In this document: in pieces, positions 54,359-63,900 of the stretch
Layout of the letters: each line of letters opens with the position of its first letter
Position numbering within the stretch: the stretch's first letter is position 1
Made by a program: the position numbers and the translations under genes
Assembly: GCF_004843725.1 (NCBI RefSeq)
Contig: NZ_CP039451.1
Location: 1,610,501-1,674,500 of the forward strand
From: Psychroserpens sp. NJDZ02
GTDB taxonomy: Bacteria > Bacteroidota > Bacteroidia > Flavobacteriales > Flavobacteriaceae
DNA: 64,000 bases
Direction of reading: 5' to 3'
The notes under the pieces: generated by a model
Databases searched by the model: none
Told to the model about the DNA's origin: nothing
The model's input: the letters and a program-made list of their open reading frames with translations, nothing else

Positions 54359-54754
54359 TTATCCCTTTTTACGATTATCTAATAAATCAGGATTTTGGAT
54401 TGGGTTATCTTCCCCTTTTAAAGACTTTTCAATTTTATCAATATGCTCTAAGCTATCATCGACGTAAAACTCTAATACCGGCATTCTGCGGAGTTGGTTT
54501 TTTGTACGTTGTGCCAACTCATGTCTAATCATTGGTTTGTTAGCTCTAATCCCTTCTAAAAGCGTTTTAGCTTTGTCGTTAGGAAATATGCTTAAATATA
54601 CTTTAGCATCTGTTAAATCTGCCGTTACTCTAACTTTAGATACAGATATAATTATACCGCGCATTCCACCTTGTGTAGCAGCTCCTTGAAGGATGTCTAC
54701 TAGATCACGTTGTAAAACCGAAGCTATTTTTTTTTGTCTTTGACTTTCTTCCAT
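54359..54754 (-). CDS. rbfA: ribosome-binding factor A
   Basis: 131 residues from MEESQRQKKIASVLQRDLVDIL; a longer frame to 54811 adds an atypical N-terminus and lies upstream of the promoter box. Assembly factor for the 30S subunit, with a KH-like fold. Typical segments: VSKVRVTADLTDAKVYLSIF and LRRMPVLEFYVDDSLEHIDKIE. The -7 element ends five bases before the ATG, so the mRNA may be leaderless. Followed without gap by the permease gene. Confidence 0.93.
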   Translation of the reverse strand: MEESQRQKKIASVLQRDLVDILQGAATQGGMRGIIISVSKVRVTADLTDAKVYLSIFPNDKAKTLLEGIRANKPMIRHELAQRTKNQLRRMPVLEFYVDDSLEHIDKIEKSLKGEDNPIQNPDLLDNRKKG

Positions 54755-54758
54755 GGTG

Positions 54759-54766
54759 CAAAAATA
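54759..54766 (-). promoter_or_regulatory. rbfA promoter -7 element
   Basis: TATTTTTG on the minus strand, ending five bases before the rbfA ATG; predicts transcription starting at or next to the start codon. Confidence 0.5.
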
Positions 54767-54837
54767 GTTGTTATTACAAGAATATATTACTTTTAAGGCA
54801 TAATTAAGCAATTTTTGTACCTTAAAATAAATAATAG

Positions 54838-55239
54838 ATGGAAAAGATAGAGCATATAGGTATTGCAGTTAAAAATTTAGAGGAATCTAATACACTTTTT
54901 GCGAAGCTTTTTGGTATACCACATTATAAAGTCGAATCTGTAGAAAGTGAAGGGGTCAATACGTCTTTTTTTAAAGTAGGTCCAAATAAGATCGAATTAT
55001 TAGAAGCAACTACTCCAGAAAGTCCAATTGCGAAGTTTTTAGAGAAGAAAGGTGAAGGGGTTCATCATATTGCTTTTGCTGTTACAGATATAAAAAAAGA
55101 AATTTTACGATTAAAATCAGAAGGTTTTATTGTGCTTAATGAAACACCTAAAAAGGGAGCAGACAATAAGTTAGTCGCTTTTTTACACCCCAAATCTTCC
55201 AACGGTGTGCTAATAGAGTTGTGTCAAGAGATTAAGTAA
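54838..55239 (+). CDS. mce: methylmalonyl-CoA epimerase
   Basis: 133 residues, family length. Interconverts (R)- and (S)-methylmalonyl-CoA in propionate metabolism. VOC (glyoxalase) fold with two halves; metal ligands in HIGIAVKNLEES (His near 6), GVHHIAFAVTDI (His near 77) and a Glu in NGVLIELCQE. Divergent from rbfA. Confidence 0.93.
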   Translation: MEKIEHIGIAVKNLEESNTLFAKLFGIPHYKVESVESEGVNTSFFKVGPNKIELLEATTPESPIAKFLEKKGEGVHHIAFAVTDIKKEILRLKSEGFIVLNETPKKGADNKLVAFLHPKSSNGVLIELCQEIK

Positions 55240-55245
55240 TTTAAA

Positions 55246-55263
55246 AAAGTCTTGCAAGACTTT
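55246..55263 (+). terminator. weak mce terminator
   Basis: Palindrome AAAGTC TTGCAA GACTTT: a 6-bp stem with a 6-base loop, seven bases after the mce stop and just before the tRNA promoter. Confidence 0.4.
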
Positions 55264-55274
55264 AAAATAAGTAG

Positions 55275-55282
55275 TAATATTG
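55275..55282 (+). promoter_or_regulatory. promoter -7 element of the CAT tRNA
   Basis: TAATATTG differs from TAnnTTTG by one base. It is 14 bases before the tRNA, the same distance as for tRNA-Cys. Confidence 0.45.
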
Positions 55283-55295
55283 CAATCCGATTTCG

Positions 55296-55372
55296 GGTCC
55301 TATAACTCAGTTGGTTAGAGTATCTGACTCATAATCAGAAAGTCCATGGTTCGAGCCCATGTGGGACCACCA
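55296..55372 (+). tRNA. tRNA with CAT anticodon (tRNA-Ile2 or Met)
   Basis: Cloverleaf: acceptor GGTCCTA/TGGGACC (one G-T pair), D arm around CTCAGTTGGTTAGAG, anticodon stem TCTGA/TCAGA with loop CTCATAA, T arm CATGG-TTCGAGC-CCATG, discriminator A and encoded CCA. It lacks the three G-C pairs of initiator tRNA. Acceptor pairs C4-G69 and C5-G68 resemble TilS-recognised tRNA-Ile2 (lysidine-modified), so Ile2 is favoured over elongator Met. Confidence 0.9.
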
Positions 55373-55374
55373 TC

Positions 55375-55407
55375 AAAACCGATTCATTAATTTGAATCGG
55401 TTTTTTT
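55375..55407 (+). terminator. tRNA terminator
   Basis: 11-bp perfect stem AAAACCGATTC / GAATCGGTTTT with an 8-base loop and T-run, three bases after the tRNA. Confidence 0.88.
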
Positions 55408-55530
55408 GTTTTATATATGTTAAAGAGTTTCTTCCATTCATTTTTAATGTTTTGTTTTACATACCAAATAATTATTCTAATTAATTAAGCGTCAGGTAAT
55501 ATTCAATTAGAATTAAACACTAGTTATCAT

Positions 55531-56751
55531 ATGTATCTTAAAAATATCAAGTCCGTTTTTCTTTTATTACTAGTATTTCTATCATCTTTTTTGTGCACTT
55601 CTCAGAATATTAAAAAGCTACTAAAAAAAGGTAGTATTGAAGATAAAGTGTTTAAATCCACATTTAAATATGAGCCTTACGGTAATTCTATTTTTGTAAA
55701 GGTGTTAATCAAAGATAAGGAGTATCGTTTATTATTTGATACTGGCGCAGTTACTGCAATTTCACCTAGAATGGTGGAAGAATTAAACTTAGAGATTGTA
55801 GGTAAAGAAGATGTTTATGATTTAGGAAATACCTCTAAAAATTTGAATTTTGTTAAAATAGATACTATAAATTTTAATGGAATTAATTTTTTTGATACTG
55901 GAGCAGCTGTGCTTGATATTGAAGCGGTAAAAGATTTTAAGTGCACAGGAATAGATGGTTTTTTGGGTGCTAATTTTATGCGAAATGCTGTTTGGGAAAT
56001 AGATATGGTAAAGCACGAGATTACATTTACAAATACTATTGACGCGATTAGTATTCCAGAGGCTGCGCCTTACACTAAAATCTTTATTGGTTACGACGCG
56101 ACACCTGCAATCACAGCTTATTTAGGTGACGAAAAATTGTATAGTACTATCATAGATTACGGTTATGGTGGTGGTATTTCTCTTTTTTCGTACGATTTTA
56201 AAAAGTTAAGAGACGAAAACCCTGATATTAAATATATAAAATCTAATGGCGGAAGTACTGTGGCTGGAGTGTATGGTGATCTTAAAATGTCTACGACTTA
56301 TAAAGCAATAGTTGATAATTTTAAAACAGGAGATTTTAAAGCGCCAAGTACCCTGATGTCTTTTGGCCAATTTGGATCAAGGACTATTGGTGCAGGGTTT
56401 TTAAAAAATTACAGAGTGGTTTTAAGTTGGAAAGATCGTAAAGCATGGTTTATTGAAAATAAGGTAGCAGATGACCAAGTTATATTTAGTGGTCATGGTT
56501 ACGGAATTAGACTTGAAAATGAATCCATTTTTATCAGTTCGATTTCTGAAAATTCAGAAGCAGAAGAAAAAGGCCTTAAAATTGATGATAAAATTTTGAG
56601 TGTAAACGATTTAGATTTTACTAATGTTACAGATAAAAAATGGTGTGAGATTCTAAGTACTAATCGTCCTGATAAGTTAACAATTGTTATCCAAAGAGAT
56701 ACAAAGCAATTAACTGTAGCGCTAGATAAAAAGGTTTTATTAAGCAATTAA
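55531..56751 (+). CDS. retropepsin-like aspartic protease with PDZ domain
   Basis: 406 residues. Signal peptide (ending LCTSQ), a first pepsin-like half with LLFDTGAVTAISPRMVEEL (catalytic DTGA near residue 72), a second half in which the motif reads IIDYGYGGGISLF (DYG instead of DTG), and a C-terminal PDZ domain (about 320-400: YGIRLENESIFISSISENSE, KGLKIDDKILSVND). The aspartyl-protease-plus-PDZ form is common in Bacteroidota. The altered second motif may change catalysis. Single gene with its own upstream region. Confidence 0.83.
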   Translation: MYLKNIKSVFLLLLVFLSSFLCTSQNIKKLLKKGSIEDKVFKSTFKYEPYGNSIFVKVLIKDKEYRLLFDTGAVTAISPRMVEELNLEIVGKEDVYDLGNTSKNLNFVKIDTINFNGINFFDTGAAVLDIEAVKDFKCTGIDGFLGANFMRNAVWEIDMVKHEITFTNTIDAISIPEAAPYTKIFIGYDATPAITAYLGDEKLYSTIIDYGYGGGISLFSYDFKKLRDENPDIKYIKSNGGSTVAGVYGDLKMSTTYKAIVDNFKTGDFKAPSTLMSFGQFGSRTIGAGFLKNYRVVLSWKDRKAWFIENKVADDQVIFSGHGYGIRLENESIFISSISENSEAEEKGLKIDDKILSVNDLDFTNVTDKKWCEILSTNRPDKLTIVIQRDTKQLTVALDKKVLLSN

Positions 56752-56925
56752 TTCCTTTCTTTTATTGTCTTCAAGAGCAGCATCCACTTTTTTAAATTAT
56801 TTAAATAAAATTAAGCACCTTGGGTGTCATAATATTTTAGTATTAAAACGCTGATTATCAATTATTTGAATTAATATTTTGTAACCTGAATTTAGTCGTC
56901 GTTTTAAAAACAGACTAGCCATAAA

Positions 56926-56961
56926 ATGTCAAACCTCTACTTTAGATTATTATTTAAATAG
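56926..56961 (+). CDS. possible ilvD leader peptide
   Basis: Eleven codons, MSNLYFRLLFK, with three Leu codons, ending 13 bases before ilvD. Arms TCTACTT (56936) and AAGTAGA (56962) could form a hairpin just before the ilvD ATG that a stalled ribosome would disrupt. No Ile or Val codon is present, which weakens the case. Confidence 0.3.
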   Translation: MSNLYFRLLFK

Positions 56962-56974
56962 AAGTAGACCATAA

Positions 56975-58651
56975 ATGGAATTAAACAAATACAGTAAAAC
57001 AGTCACTCAAGATCCAACGCAGCCCGCTGCTCAAGCTATGTTGCACGCTATTGGATTAACAAAAGAAGATTTTTTTAAGCCAATCATTGGTATTGCAAGC
57101 ACAGGTTACGAAGGTAATCCTTGTAATATGCATTTAAATGATTTGGCAAAATTGACAAAACAAGGGACTAAAAACGAAGACATTATTGGTCTTATTTTTA
57201 ATACTATCGGTGTTAGTGACGGTATCTCTATGGGGACACCAGGCATGCGCTACTCGTTACCATCTCGTGATATTATTGCAGATTCTATGGAAACGGTGGT
57301 ACAAGCCATGAGTTATGATGGCTTAATTACGGTAGTAGGTTGCGATAAGAATATGCCGGGTGCATTAATTGCAATGATTAGATTAAATCGTCCTAGTATT
57401 TTAGTGTATGGTGGTACAATAGATTCTGGTTGCCATAACGGACAAAAACTAGATGTCGTTTCTGCTTTTGAAGCTTGGGGAAGCAAGGTTGCTGGAACCA
57501 TGGAAGAAACAGAATACCAAAGCATTGTTGAAAAAGCATGTCCAGGAGCAGGAGCTTGTGGTGGTATGTACACCGCAAATACAATGGCTTCAGCTATTGA
57601 GGCTTTAGGGATGACCTTGCCTTTTAACTCGTCTAACCCAGCATTAAGTGACGCTAAAAAAACAGAATCTGTAAAAGCGGGAGAAGCGATGCGTGTGTTG
57701 TTAGAGAAAGACATTAAGCCATCAGATATTATTACACGTAAATCTCTTGAAAATGCGGTTAGATTAGTCACTATTTTAGGAGGTTCTACAAATGCAGTGC
57801 TTCACTTTTTAGCAATTGCAAGAGCTGCAGATATTGATTTCACTTTAAAAGATTTTCAAAAAATAAGCGATACCACACCATTTTTAGCAGATTTAAAACC
57901 TAGCGGAAAATATTTAATGGAGGATGTGCACGCTGTTGGCGGAATTCCAGCAGTGTTAAAATACCTTTTAAAGAAAGGTTTAATTCATGGGGATTGTTTA
58001 ACCGTTACAGGAAAAACAATTGCAGAAAACTTATTAGATGTTGCGGACTTGAAAGAAGGTCAAGATGTTATAAGACCAATCGAGAAACCTATTAAAATCT
58101 CTGGGCATTTAAGAATGCTTTACGGTAATCTGGCAACGGAGGGAAGTGTTGCTAAAATTACAGGTAAAGAAGGCTTAAGTTTTATTGGTAAAGCCAAAGT
58201 TTTTGAAGGCGAATATGCTGCAAATGATGGCATAAGAGATGGATTAGTAGAAAAAGGGGATGTGGTCGTCATAAGATACGAAGGCCCAAAAGGAGGTCCA
58301 GGAATGCCAGAAATGTTAAAGCCAACTGCTGCAATTATGGGAGCAGGTTTGGGTAAAGATGTCGCGCTAATTACAGATGGACGTTTCTCTGGGGGAACGC
58401 ATGGTTTTGTTGTTGGACATATTACTCCTGAAGCACAGGAAGGTGGGACTATTGCTTTTGTAAAAGATGGCGATATGATTACTATCGATGCCGAAACAAA
58501 CAGTATTGTTTTGGAAGTGTCTGAAGAGGAATTACAAAAAAGAAGACAATCATGGAAAGCGCCAGATTTAAAATTTAAAAGAGGGGTGTTATATAAATAT
58601 GCTAAAACTGTATCATCTGCATCAAAAGGATGTGTTACTGACGAGTTTTAA
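56975..58651 (+). CDS. ilvD: dihydroxy-acid dehydratase
   Basis: 558 residues. Dehydrates 2,3-dihydroxy-isovalerate and -methylvalerate to the 2-oxo acids of Val/Leu and Ile synthesis. Fe-S cluster cysteines in [26 protein letters not shown] and [17 protein letters not shown]; later conserved [16 protein letters not shown] contains the catalytic Ser region. First gene of the ilv cluster; 94 bases containing a short repeat separate it from ilvB. Confidence 0.96.
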   Translation: MELNKYSKTVTQDPTQPAAQAMLHAIGLTKEDFFKPIIGIASTGYEGNPCNMHLNDLAKLTKQGTKNEDIIGLIFNTIGVSDGISMGTPGMRYSLPSRDIIADSMETVVQAMSYDGLITVVGCDKNMPGALIAMIRLNRPSILVYGGTIDSGCHNGQKLDVVSAFEAWGSKVAGTMEETEYQSIVEKACPGAGACGGMYTANTMASAIEALGMTLPFNSSNPALSDAKKTESVKAGEAMRVLLEKDIKPSDIITRKSLENAVRLVTILGGSTNAVLHFLAIARAADIDFTLKDFQKISDTTPFLADLKPSGKYLMEDVHAVGGIPAVLKYLLKKGLIHGDCLTVTGKTIAENLLDVADLKEGQDVIRPIEKPIKISGHLRMLYGNLATEGSVAKITGKEGLSFIGKAKVFEGEYAANDGIRDGLVEKGDVVVIRYEGPKGGPGMPEMLKPTAAIMGAGLGKDVALITDGRFSGGTHGFVVGHITPEAQEGGTIAFVKDGDMITIDAETNSIVLEVSEEELQKRRQSWKAPDLKFKRGVLYKYAKTVSSASKGCVTDEF

Positions 58652-58680
58652 AATCACTAAATTATAATTATTAAAGTTAA

Positions 58681-58710
58681 TGTCACTCTGAGCGCAGTCG
58701 AAGAGTCTCT
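58681..58710. repeat. interspersed intergenic repeat
   Basis: GTCACTCTGAGCGCAGTCG followed by AAGAGTCTC, a short element I recognise as common between genes in Bacteroidota. A related copy lies at 62549, in another gap of the same operon. Confidence 0.65.
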
Positions 58711-58745
58711 CTATAGAAAAATATAATAATCCTAACAAGATTAAT

Positions 58746-60479
58746 ATGGATACAAAAACAATAAAAAAAGAAACAAACACAACGCAAACTACAGAGCGTA
58801 TTTCTGGTAGCGAAGCGGTTATCAGGTGTTTGTTAGCCGAAGGGGTTGATATCCTTTACGGTTATCCTGGAGGAGCAATTATGCCTGTCTATGACGAACT
58901 TTATAAGTATCAGGACAAAATTCATCATGTACTAACACGTCATGAGCAGGGGGCAACACATTCGGCACAAGGTTATGCGCGTATTTCTGGTAAAGTTGGT
59001 GTTGCAATAGCAACGTCAGGACCAGGAGCTACAAACTTAATTACAGGTATCGCAGATGCACAAATAGATAGCACGCCAATGGTCTGTATTACAGGTCAAG
59101 TGGCTTCGCATTTATTGGGTAGTGATGCGTTTCAGGAGACGGATATCGTCGGTATTTCTACGCCGGTCACCAAATGGAATTGCCAGGTTACTAAAGCTTC
59201 TCAGATTCCGGAAGCAATGGCTAAAGCCTTTTATATTGCTAGAAGCGGACGTCCAGGACCTGTTTTAATAGATATTACAAAGGACGCTCAGTTTGAAGAG
59301 TTCGATTTTAAATACGAAAAATGTAAAGGGGTCAGAAGTTATATTCCGATTCCAAAATTAGACCAGACTTCAGTTCAGGCTGCTGCAAAATTAATTAATG
59401 CAGCAAAAAAGCCAATGATTGTTTGGGGGCAAGGTGTTATTTTAGGTGAGGCTGAAGCCGAATTTAAAGCTGTAGTCGAAAAAGCAGGAATCCCTTCTTC
59501 TTGGACTATTTTGGGAGCAGGAGCAATTCCAACTTCTCATCCTTTAAATATTGGTATGGTTGGTATGCATGGTAATTATGCGCCAAATGTATTAACTAAC
59601 GACTGCGATGTGTTAATTGCAATCGGTATGCGTTTTGACGATCGTGTTACTGGAAGTTTATCCACGTACGCTAAACAGGCAAAAGTGATTCATTTTGATA
59701 TTGATCCAGCCGAAATAGATAAAAATGTAAAAACAGATGTGGCTGTTTTAGGTGATTCTAAAGAAAGTTTAGCCGCCTTATTGCCACTTTTAGAAGAAAA
59801 AACATATCCAGAATGGCATCAAAAATTCAAGGATTTATATGCTATCGAATATGAAAAAGTCATAAAGCACGATTTACATCCTACAAAGGAAGGGTTGACA
59901 ATGGCTGAGGTATTAAAAGAAATTAATATCCAGACCAAAGGTGATGCAGCTATTGTAACAGATGTTGGGCAACACCAAATGATCGCTTGTCGTTATGCTA
60001 ACTTCAATAAAACGAGAAGTAACATTACATCTGGTGGTTTAGGGACAATGGGCTTTGGTCTGCCTGCTGCAATTGGAGCAAAAATGGCAGCTCCAGATCG
60101 TGAGGTCATTTCTATTTCTGGAGATGGTGGTTATCAAATGACTATTCAAGAATTAGGTACCATTTTTCAGCAAAAAGCAGGCGTTAAAATCGTGGTTTTA
60201 AATAATGAGTTTTTGGGTATGGTTAGGCAATGGCAAGAGATGTTTTTTGATAGGCGCTATGCATCTACCGAAATGACAAATCCAGATTTTGTTGCTATAG
60301 CAAAAGGTTATTTTATTCCAGCAGAGAAAGTAACAAAACGTGAAGACTTAAAGGACGCTGTGGCTAAAATGATAAACACAGATGGCCCTTATTTTTTAGA
60401 GGTTTGTGTAGAAAAAGAAGGTAAAGTGTTCCCGATGATACCAACAGGAGCATCAGTTTCAGAAGTAAGACTAGAATAA
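58746..60479 (+). CDS. ilvB: acetolactate synthase large subunit
   Basis: 577 residues. ThDP enzyme making acetolactate or acetohydroxybutyrate. GYPGGAIMPVYDELY, RHEQGATHSAQGYAR with the catalytic Glu, GPGATNLITGIADA, and the ThDP motif ISGDGGYQMTIQELGTIFQQ (GDG...NN as NNEFLGMVRQWQ). One base separates its stop from ilvN, so large and small subunits are coupled. Confidence 0.96.
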   Translation: MDTKTIKKETNTTQTTERISGSEAVIRCLLAEGVDILYGYPGGAIMPVYDELYKYQDKIHHVLTRHEQGATHSAQGYARISGKVGVAIATSGPGATNLITGIADAQIDSTPMVCITGQVASHLLGSDAFQETDIVGISTPVTKWNCQVTKASQIPEAMAKAFYIARSGRPGPVLIDITKDAQFEEFDFKYEKCKGVRSYIPIPKLDQTSVQAAAKLINAAKKPMIVWGQGVILGEAEAEFKAVVEKAGIPSSWTILGAGAIPTSHPLNIGMVGMHGNYAPNVLTNDCDVLIAIGMRFDDRVTGSLSTYAKQAKVIHFDIDPAEIDKNVKTDVAVLGDSKESLAALLPLLEEKTYPEWHQKFKDLYAIEYEKVIKHDLHPTKEGLTMAEVLKEINIQTKGDAAIVTDVGQHQMIACRYANFNKTRSNITSGGLGTMGFGLPAAIGAKMAAPDREVISISGDGGYQMTIQELGTIFQQKAGVKIVVLNNEFLGMVRQWQEMFFDRRYASTEMTNPDFVAIAKGYFIPAEKVTKREDLKDAVAKMINTDGPYFLEVCVEKEGKVFPMIPTGASVSEVRLE

Positions 60480-60480
60480 T

Positions 60481-61011
60481 ATGAGCGCAGAAAAACAATT
60501 ATATACAGTATCTGTTTATACTGAAAACAATATAGGGTTGTTGAATAGAATTTCAGCAATATTCCAAAGAAGACATATTAATATAGAGAGCTTAAATACG
60601 TCGCCGTCAGAAATTGAAAGTGTGTCTAGATTTACGATTGTAATAAATATGACTGAAGATAATATTAAAAAAATTATAGGTCAGATAGAAAAGCAAGTCG
60701 AGGTTATTAAGGCTTATTATCACACAGAAGACGAGATTATTTATCAAGAGTCTTGCATCTTTAAAATGAGATCAGCTTTGTTATTTGATGAGCGTCAAAT
60801 TCAGAATATTATTAAAGAAAGTAACGCAAGAATTGTGACAGTAAATCGTGAGTTTTTTGTGATTGAAAAATCAGGACGTAAGGAAGAAATCGAATTATTA
60901 CATAGAGAGTTAAGTGCTTTTGGGATTATGCAATTTACACGTTCAGGACGTATTGCAGTATCTAAAGAAGAAATGAAAATATCAACAATGCTAGAAGCTT
61001 TTCAAGCATAA
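60481..61011 (+). CDS. ilvN: acetolactate synthase small regulatory subunit
   Basis: 176 residues. N-terminal ACT domain ([21 protein letters not shown], residues about 7-80) that binds Val for feedback inhibition, followed by the small-subunit C-terminal domain (about 85-170). Directly after ilvB and 20 bases before ilvC. Confidence 0.95.
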   Translation: MSAEKQLYTVSVYTENNIGLLNRISAIFQRRHINIESLNTSPSEIESVSRFTIVINMTEDNIKKIIGQIEKQVEVIKAYYHTEDEIIYQESCIFKMRSALLFDERQIQNIIKESNARIVTVNREFFVIEKSGRKEEIELLHRELSAFGIMQFTRSGRIAVSKEEMKISTMLEAFQA

Positions 61012-61031
61012 GCAACAAAAAAAATAACACA

Positions 61032-62534
61032 ATGTCAAATTACTTTAACACATTATCATTAAGAAATCAATTAGATCAATTAGGTAAATGTAGATTCATG
61101 GATGCTTCAGAGTTTGAAGATGGTGTAAATGCATTAAAAGGAAAAAAAATTGTAATTGTTGGTTGTGGTGCACAAGGTTTAAACCAAGGTTTAAACATGA
61201 GAGATTCTGGTTTAGATATTTCGTATACATTAAGACAGGTTGCGATTGATGAGCAGCGTGAGTCTTTTAAAAACGCTAATTCTAACGGATTTACTGTTGG
61301 GACTTATGACGAGTTGATTCCTACTGCAGATTTAGTATTGAATTTAACACCAGATAAGCAACACACAAACGTGGTAAAAGCGGTAATGCCTTTAATGAAA
61401 AAAGGCGCAACATTAAGCTATTCTCATGGATTTAATATTGTTGAAGAAGGCACAAAAGTAAGAGCGGATATCACCGTAATTATGGTTGCTCCAAAGTGTC
61501 CAGGGACAGAAGTTAGAGAAGAGTATAAACGTGGTTTTGGTGTGCCAACATTAATTGCTGTGCATCCAGAAAACGACCCAGAAAATAAAGGTTGGGCGCA
61601 AGCAAAAGCCTATGCTGCTGCAACTGGTGGTCATCGTGCAGGAGTGTTGGAATCGTCTTTTGTTGCTGAGGTGAAAAGTGATTTAATGGGAGAGCAAACT
61701 ATTTTATGTGGTTTACTTCAAACAGGAGCAATTTTGTCATTCGATAAAATGGTTGCAGAAGGTATTGAGCCTGGTTATGCTGGAAAATTAATTCAGTTTG
61801 GTTGGGAAACTATTACGGAAGCCTTAAAACATGGTGGAATTACAAATATGATGGATCGTTTATCTAATCCAGCAAAAATTAAAGCGTATCAATTATCTGA
61901 AGAATTAAAAGATATCATGCGTCCGTTATTCGAAAAACACATGGACGATATTATCTCTGGTCATTTTTCAGAAACAATGATGGAAGATTGGGCAAATGAT
62001 GACGTAAATCTTTTAAAATGGAGAGCTGCAACTGGCGAAACTGCTTTTGAGAAAACAGCATTAACTCCGGATCATATTTCTGAGCAAGAGTATTTTGATC
62101 ACGGGACATTATTAGTCGCATTTGTAAAGTCTGGTGTAGAACTGGCTTACGAAACTATGGTAAGTGCGGGAATTATTGAAGACTCTGCTTATTACGAGTC
62201 GCTTCACGAGTTACCATTAATAGCGAATACAATTGCTAGAAAAAAATTATTTGAAATGAACAGAGTCATTTCTGATACAGCAGAATATGGGTGTTATTTA
62301 TTTGACCATGCTTGTAAACCGTTATTAACAGATTTTATGAAAACGGTTGAAACAGATATAATTGGTAAATCATTTTCTGCAACAACAGGGGTTGATAATA
62401 TCGAATTAATAGCAGTAAACGATGCGATTAGAAATCATCCAATCGAAGCAGTCGGAAAACGATTAAGAGCTGCAATGACAGCAATGAAAATTATAAAATC
62501 TGATGTTAAGACGGAAGCATCAGTTTTAGCATAA
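61032..62534 (+). CDS. ilvC: ketol-acid reductoisomerase, class II
   Basis: 500 residues, the long class II form. Reduces and rearranges acetolactate using NADPH and Mg2+. Rossmann motif [20 protein letters not shown] (near 43), [31 protein letters not shown], and two C-terminal knotted domains ([31 protein letters not shown]). Confidence 0.96.
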   Translation: MSNYFNTLSLRNQLDQLGKCRFMDASEFEDGVNALKGKKIVIVGCGAQGLNQGLNMRDSGLDISYTLRQVAIDEQRESFKNANSNGFTVGTYDELIPTADLVLNLTPDKQHTNVVKAVMPLMKKGATLSYSHGFNIVEEGTKVRADITVIMVAPKCPGTEVREEYKRGFGVPTLIAVHPENDPENKGWAQAKAYAAATGGHRAGVLESSFVAEVKSDLMGEQTILCGLLQTGAILSFDKMVAEGIEPGYAGKLIQFGWETITEALKHGGITNMMDRLSNPAKIKAYQLSEELKDIMRPLFEKHMDDIISGHFSETMMEDWANDDVNLLKWRAATGETAFEKTALTPDHISEQEYFDHGTLLVAFVKSGVELAYETMVSAGIIEDSAYYESLHELPLIANTIARKKLFEMNRVISDTAEYGCYLFDHACKPLLTDFMKTVETDIIGKSFSATTGVDNIELIAVNDAIRNHPIEAVGKRLRAAMTAMKIIKSDVKTEASVLA

Positions 62535-62548
62535 TAGCTAATTAGCTT

Positions 62549-62576
62549 GTCACACTGAGCGCAGTCGAAGTGTTTC
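62549..62576. repeat. interspersed intergenic repeat, second copy
   Basis: GTCACACTGAGCGCAGTCG then AAGTGTTTCA, a relative of the element at 58681, in the ilvC-ilvA gap. Confidence 0.65.
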
Positions 62577-62595
62577 ATTTATAACATAAAAATAT

Positions 62596-62625
62596 TGTCA
62601 TCCTGAACTTGATTCAGGATCTCAT
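62596..62625. repeat. interspersed repeat with hairpin arms
   Basis: GTCATCCTGAACTTGATTC then AGGATCTCAT; arms TCCTGAA / TTCAGGA form a hairpin. It abuts the ilvA start, leaving only a few bases for a ribosome-binding region. Confidence 0.65.
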
Positions 62626-62631
62626 CAAAAA

Positions 62632-63900
62632 ATGGAAGAAACCAAAACAACATACAGGCCCACTTTAGAAGCTGTTGAGGCTGCTGCCGAAAAATTAAGA
62701 GGCGTTGCTACCGTAACGCCTTTAATTTCAAACATGCGATATTCAAAGCAATTTGAAGCAAATATCATGTTTAAACGCGAAGACTTACAGCAAGTACGTT
62801 CCTATAAAATTAGAGGCGCTTATAATAAAATGTCGTCTTTAACTGAAGCAGAAGCTGAAAAAGGAATTGTATGTGCAAGTGCAGGAAACCATGCGCAAGG
62901 TGTGGCGTTATCTTGTAAATTGTTAAAAATAAAAGGGACTATTTTTATGCCGTCTCCAACACCAAATCAAAAGGTGGAACAGGTTAAAATGTTCGGAGAA
63001 GATTATATAGAGGTAGTATTAGTGGGCGATACGTTTGATGATGCGTATCATGCTGCAATGGAGGATTGCGAACGTTTAAACAAAGCGTTTATTCATCCGT
63101 TTAATGATAAAAAAGTGATTGAAGGTCAAGCAACGGTTGGTCTAGAGATTATAGATCAAACGGAGTTTCATCCAATAGATTACGTTTTTGTGCCTATTGG
63201 AGGTGGTGGTTTATCTTCAGGCTTATCGTCTGTTTTTAAGTTATTATCACCACACACAAAAATTATAGGTGTGGAGCCAAAAGGGGCACCTTCCATGTTA
63301 ACGTCAATAAGAAATAATACAAACACCGAGTTAGATGAGATCGATAGTTTTGTCGATGGTGCAGCGGTCAAGCGTGTTGGTGATTTAAATTTTGCTATTT
63401 GTAAAGAGACATTACATCGTGTGGTTACTGTAGATGAAGGTAAGATTTGCCAAACCATTTTAGATTTATACAATAAAGAAGCGATTGTAGCAGAGCCTGC
63501 AGGGGTTTTAAGTTTATCTGCTTTAGAATATTTTAAAGAAGAAATTAAAGGTAAAAATGTAGTTTGTGTTATTAGCGGAAGTAATAACGATATTACACGG
63601 ACTGCCGAAATCAAAGAGCGCGCGCTATTGTATGCTGATTTAAAGCACTATTTTATTGTTAAGTTTCCGCAACGTTCAGGAGCATTAAGAGATTTTGTTG
63701 TTGATATTTTGGGTGATACAGATGATATTACTCATTTTGAATACACTAAAAAAGCTAATCGTGAAAATGATGTTGCTGTAGTTGGAATTGAGTTAAAATC
63801 TCCAAACGACCTAGAGCCCTTGATTACAAAAATGAAACGGCACAATTTTTATGGAGATTATCTAAATGATAAGCCGGATTTATTTCAGTTTTTAGTCTAA
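62632..63900 (+). CDS. ilvA: threonine ammonia-lyase
   Basis: 422 residues. PLP enzyme turning threonine into 2-oxobutyrate, the first Ile-specific step. PLP Lys in QQVRSYKIRGAYNKMSS, phosphate loop VPIGGGGLSSGLSS, and CASAGNHAQGVALS. The C-terminal region (about 325-420: HYFIVKFPQRSGALRDFV, VAVVGIELKSPNDLEPLI) is an ACT-like regulatory domain. Last gene seen in the ilv cluster; 97 bases holding two repeats precede it. Confidence 0.95.
   Translation: MEETKTTYRPTLEAVEAAAEKLRGVATVTPLISNMRYSKQFEANIMFKREDLQQVRSYKIRGAYNKMSSLTEAEAEKGIVCASAGNHAQGVALSCKLLKIKGTIFMPSPTPNQKVEQVKMFGEDYIEVVLVGDTFDDAYHAAMEDCERLNKAFIHPFNDKKVIEGQATVGLEIIDQTEFHPIDYVFVPIGGGGLSSGLSSVFKLLSPHTKIIGVEPKGAPSMLTSIRNNTNTELDEIDSFVDGAAVKRVGDLNFAICKETLHRVVTVDEGKICQTILDLYNKEAIVAEPAGVLSLSALEYFKEEIKGKNVVCVISGSNNDITRTAEIKERALLYADLKHYFIVKFPQRSGALRDFVVDILGDTDDITHFEYTKKANRENDVAVVGIELKSPNDLEPLITKMKRHNFYGDYLNDKPDLFQFLV

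Noticed and set aside
57313..57771. 152-codon minus-strand frame inside ilvD
   Set aside because: Antisense to a well-conserved gene with normal codon use; the frame has no family features.
63180..63614. 144-codon minus-strand frame inside ilvA
   Set aside because: Antisense shadow of ilvA, Ser/Thr/Pro-rich with no recognisable motif.
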